Shown piece after piece: positions 6,739-6,877 of a stretch of DNA of 6,877 bases. A program made the position numbers and the translations under genes. Position 1 is the stretch's first letter, and the number at the start of each line of letters is the position of its first letter. The notes under the pieces were generated by a model that was not told where the DNA came from, searched no databases, and saw only the letters and a program-made list of their open reading frames with translations. Origin of the DNA: Pseudomonadota bacterium (GTDB lineage Bacteria > Pseudomonadota > Alphaproteobacteria > Rhodospirillales > UBA2165); assembly GCA_027592155.1 (NCBI GenBank), contig JAQCKY010000113.1, positions 1 through 6,877 of the forward strand, in the 5' to 3' direction.

Positions 6739-6877
6739 ATTTCGAGACGATTCTCGGCCTCGTGTCGGTGTGGCTGTTGCCGATGATCTTGGCGATTACG
6801 CTCCATGAGGCCGCGCACGGCTGGGCGGCTTGGAAGTTGGGTGACGACACGGCATTCCGGGCCGGACGCATTACGAT
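6735..6877 (+). CDS. Site-2-type zinc metalloprotease (peptidase M50), 3' end missing
   Basis: Only the first 47 codons are in the window. They encode a hydrophobic first membrane segment (FETILGLVSVWLLPMILAIT) running into the zinc-binding motif HEAAH (residues 24-28), followed by GWAAWKLGDDTAFRAGRIT. A HExxH at the end of the first membrane helix followed by a G-D-x-T-A-x-x-x-G-R segment is typical of the short, integral-membrane M50 family often annotated simply as site-2 protease family protein, distinct from the longer PDZ-containing RseP. Members cleave membrane proteins within the bilayer; the substrate here is unknown. The gene overlaps nagZ by 4 bases (ATGA), so it belongs to the same transcription unit. 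The PDZ-less assignment cannot be confirmed because most of the gene is outside the window. Confidence 0.88.
   Translation, partial: MNFETILGLVSVWLLPMILAITLHEAAHGWAAWKLGDDTAFRAGRIT

Overview
The window looks like chromosomal, core-genome DNA of an alphaproteobacterium, possibly a member of the Rhodospirillales. That placement rests on gene content and order (erpA divergent from dgt, then argS, a SPOR-domain protein, nagZ and a short M50 metalloprotease), on fairly GC-rich coding sequence, and on the typical alphaproteobacterial form of the SPOR protein. It is an inference from synteny and protein character, made without any database search.

Left part (1-1593): the 3' part of a cytochrome P460-family c-type haem protein enters from the left edge and converges on a TetR-family regulator on the minus strand; their stop codons are 6 bases apart. 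Behind the regulator on the same strand lies erpA, an A-type iron-sulfur carrier. The 28-base erpA-tetR gap holds a perfect 6-bp inverted repeat.

Middle (1594-1749): a 156-base divergent intergenic region that must carry the promoters of erpA and of the rightward gene cluster. Only a weak sigma70-like candidate for erpA could be picked out.

Right part (1750-6877): five rightward genes that are almost certainly one operon: dgt (dNTP triphosphohydrolase), argS (arginyl-tRNA synthetase), an inner-membrane SPOR protein, nagZ (beta-N-acetylhexosaminidase) and the start of an M50 site-2-type protease cut by the right edge. Junctions run from a 15-base gap to a 4-base ATGA overlap. The cluster joins nucleotide-pool control, tRNA charging and cell-wall functions: the SPOR protein probably binds septal peptidoglycan and NagZ recycles muropeptides. 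In related genomes scpA/scpB and tat genes often follow, so they are expected beyond the right edge.

No CRISPR array, tRNA, rRNA, insertion sequence, toxin-antitoxin pair or recognisable defence system was seen. The points worth a second look are small: the inverted repeat next to tetR, the P460/TetR pair beside a conserved block, a hexanucleotide proline repeat, and a cysteine pair in the SPOR domain.
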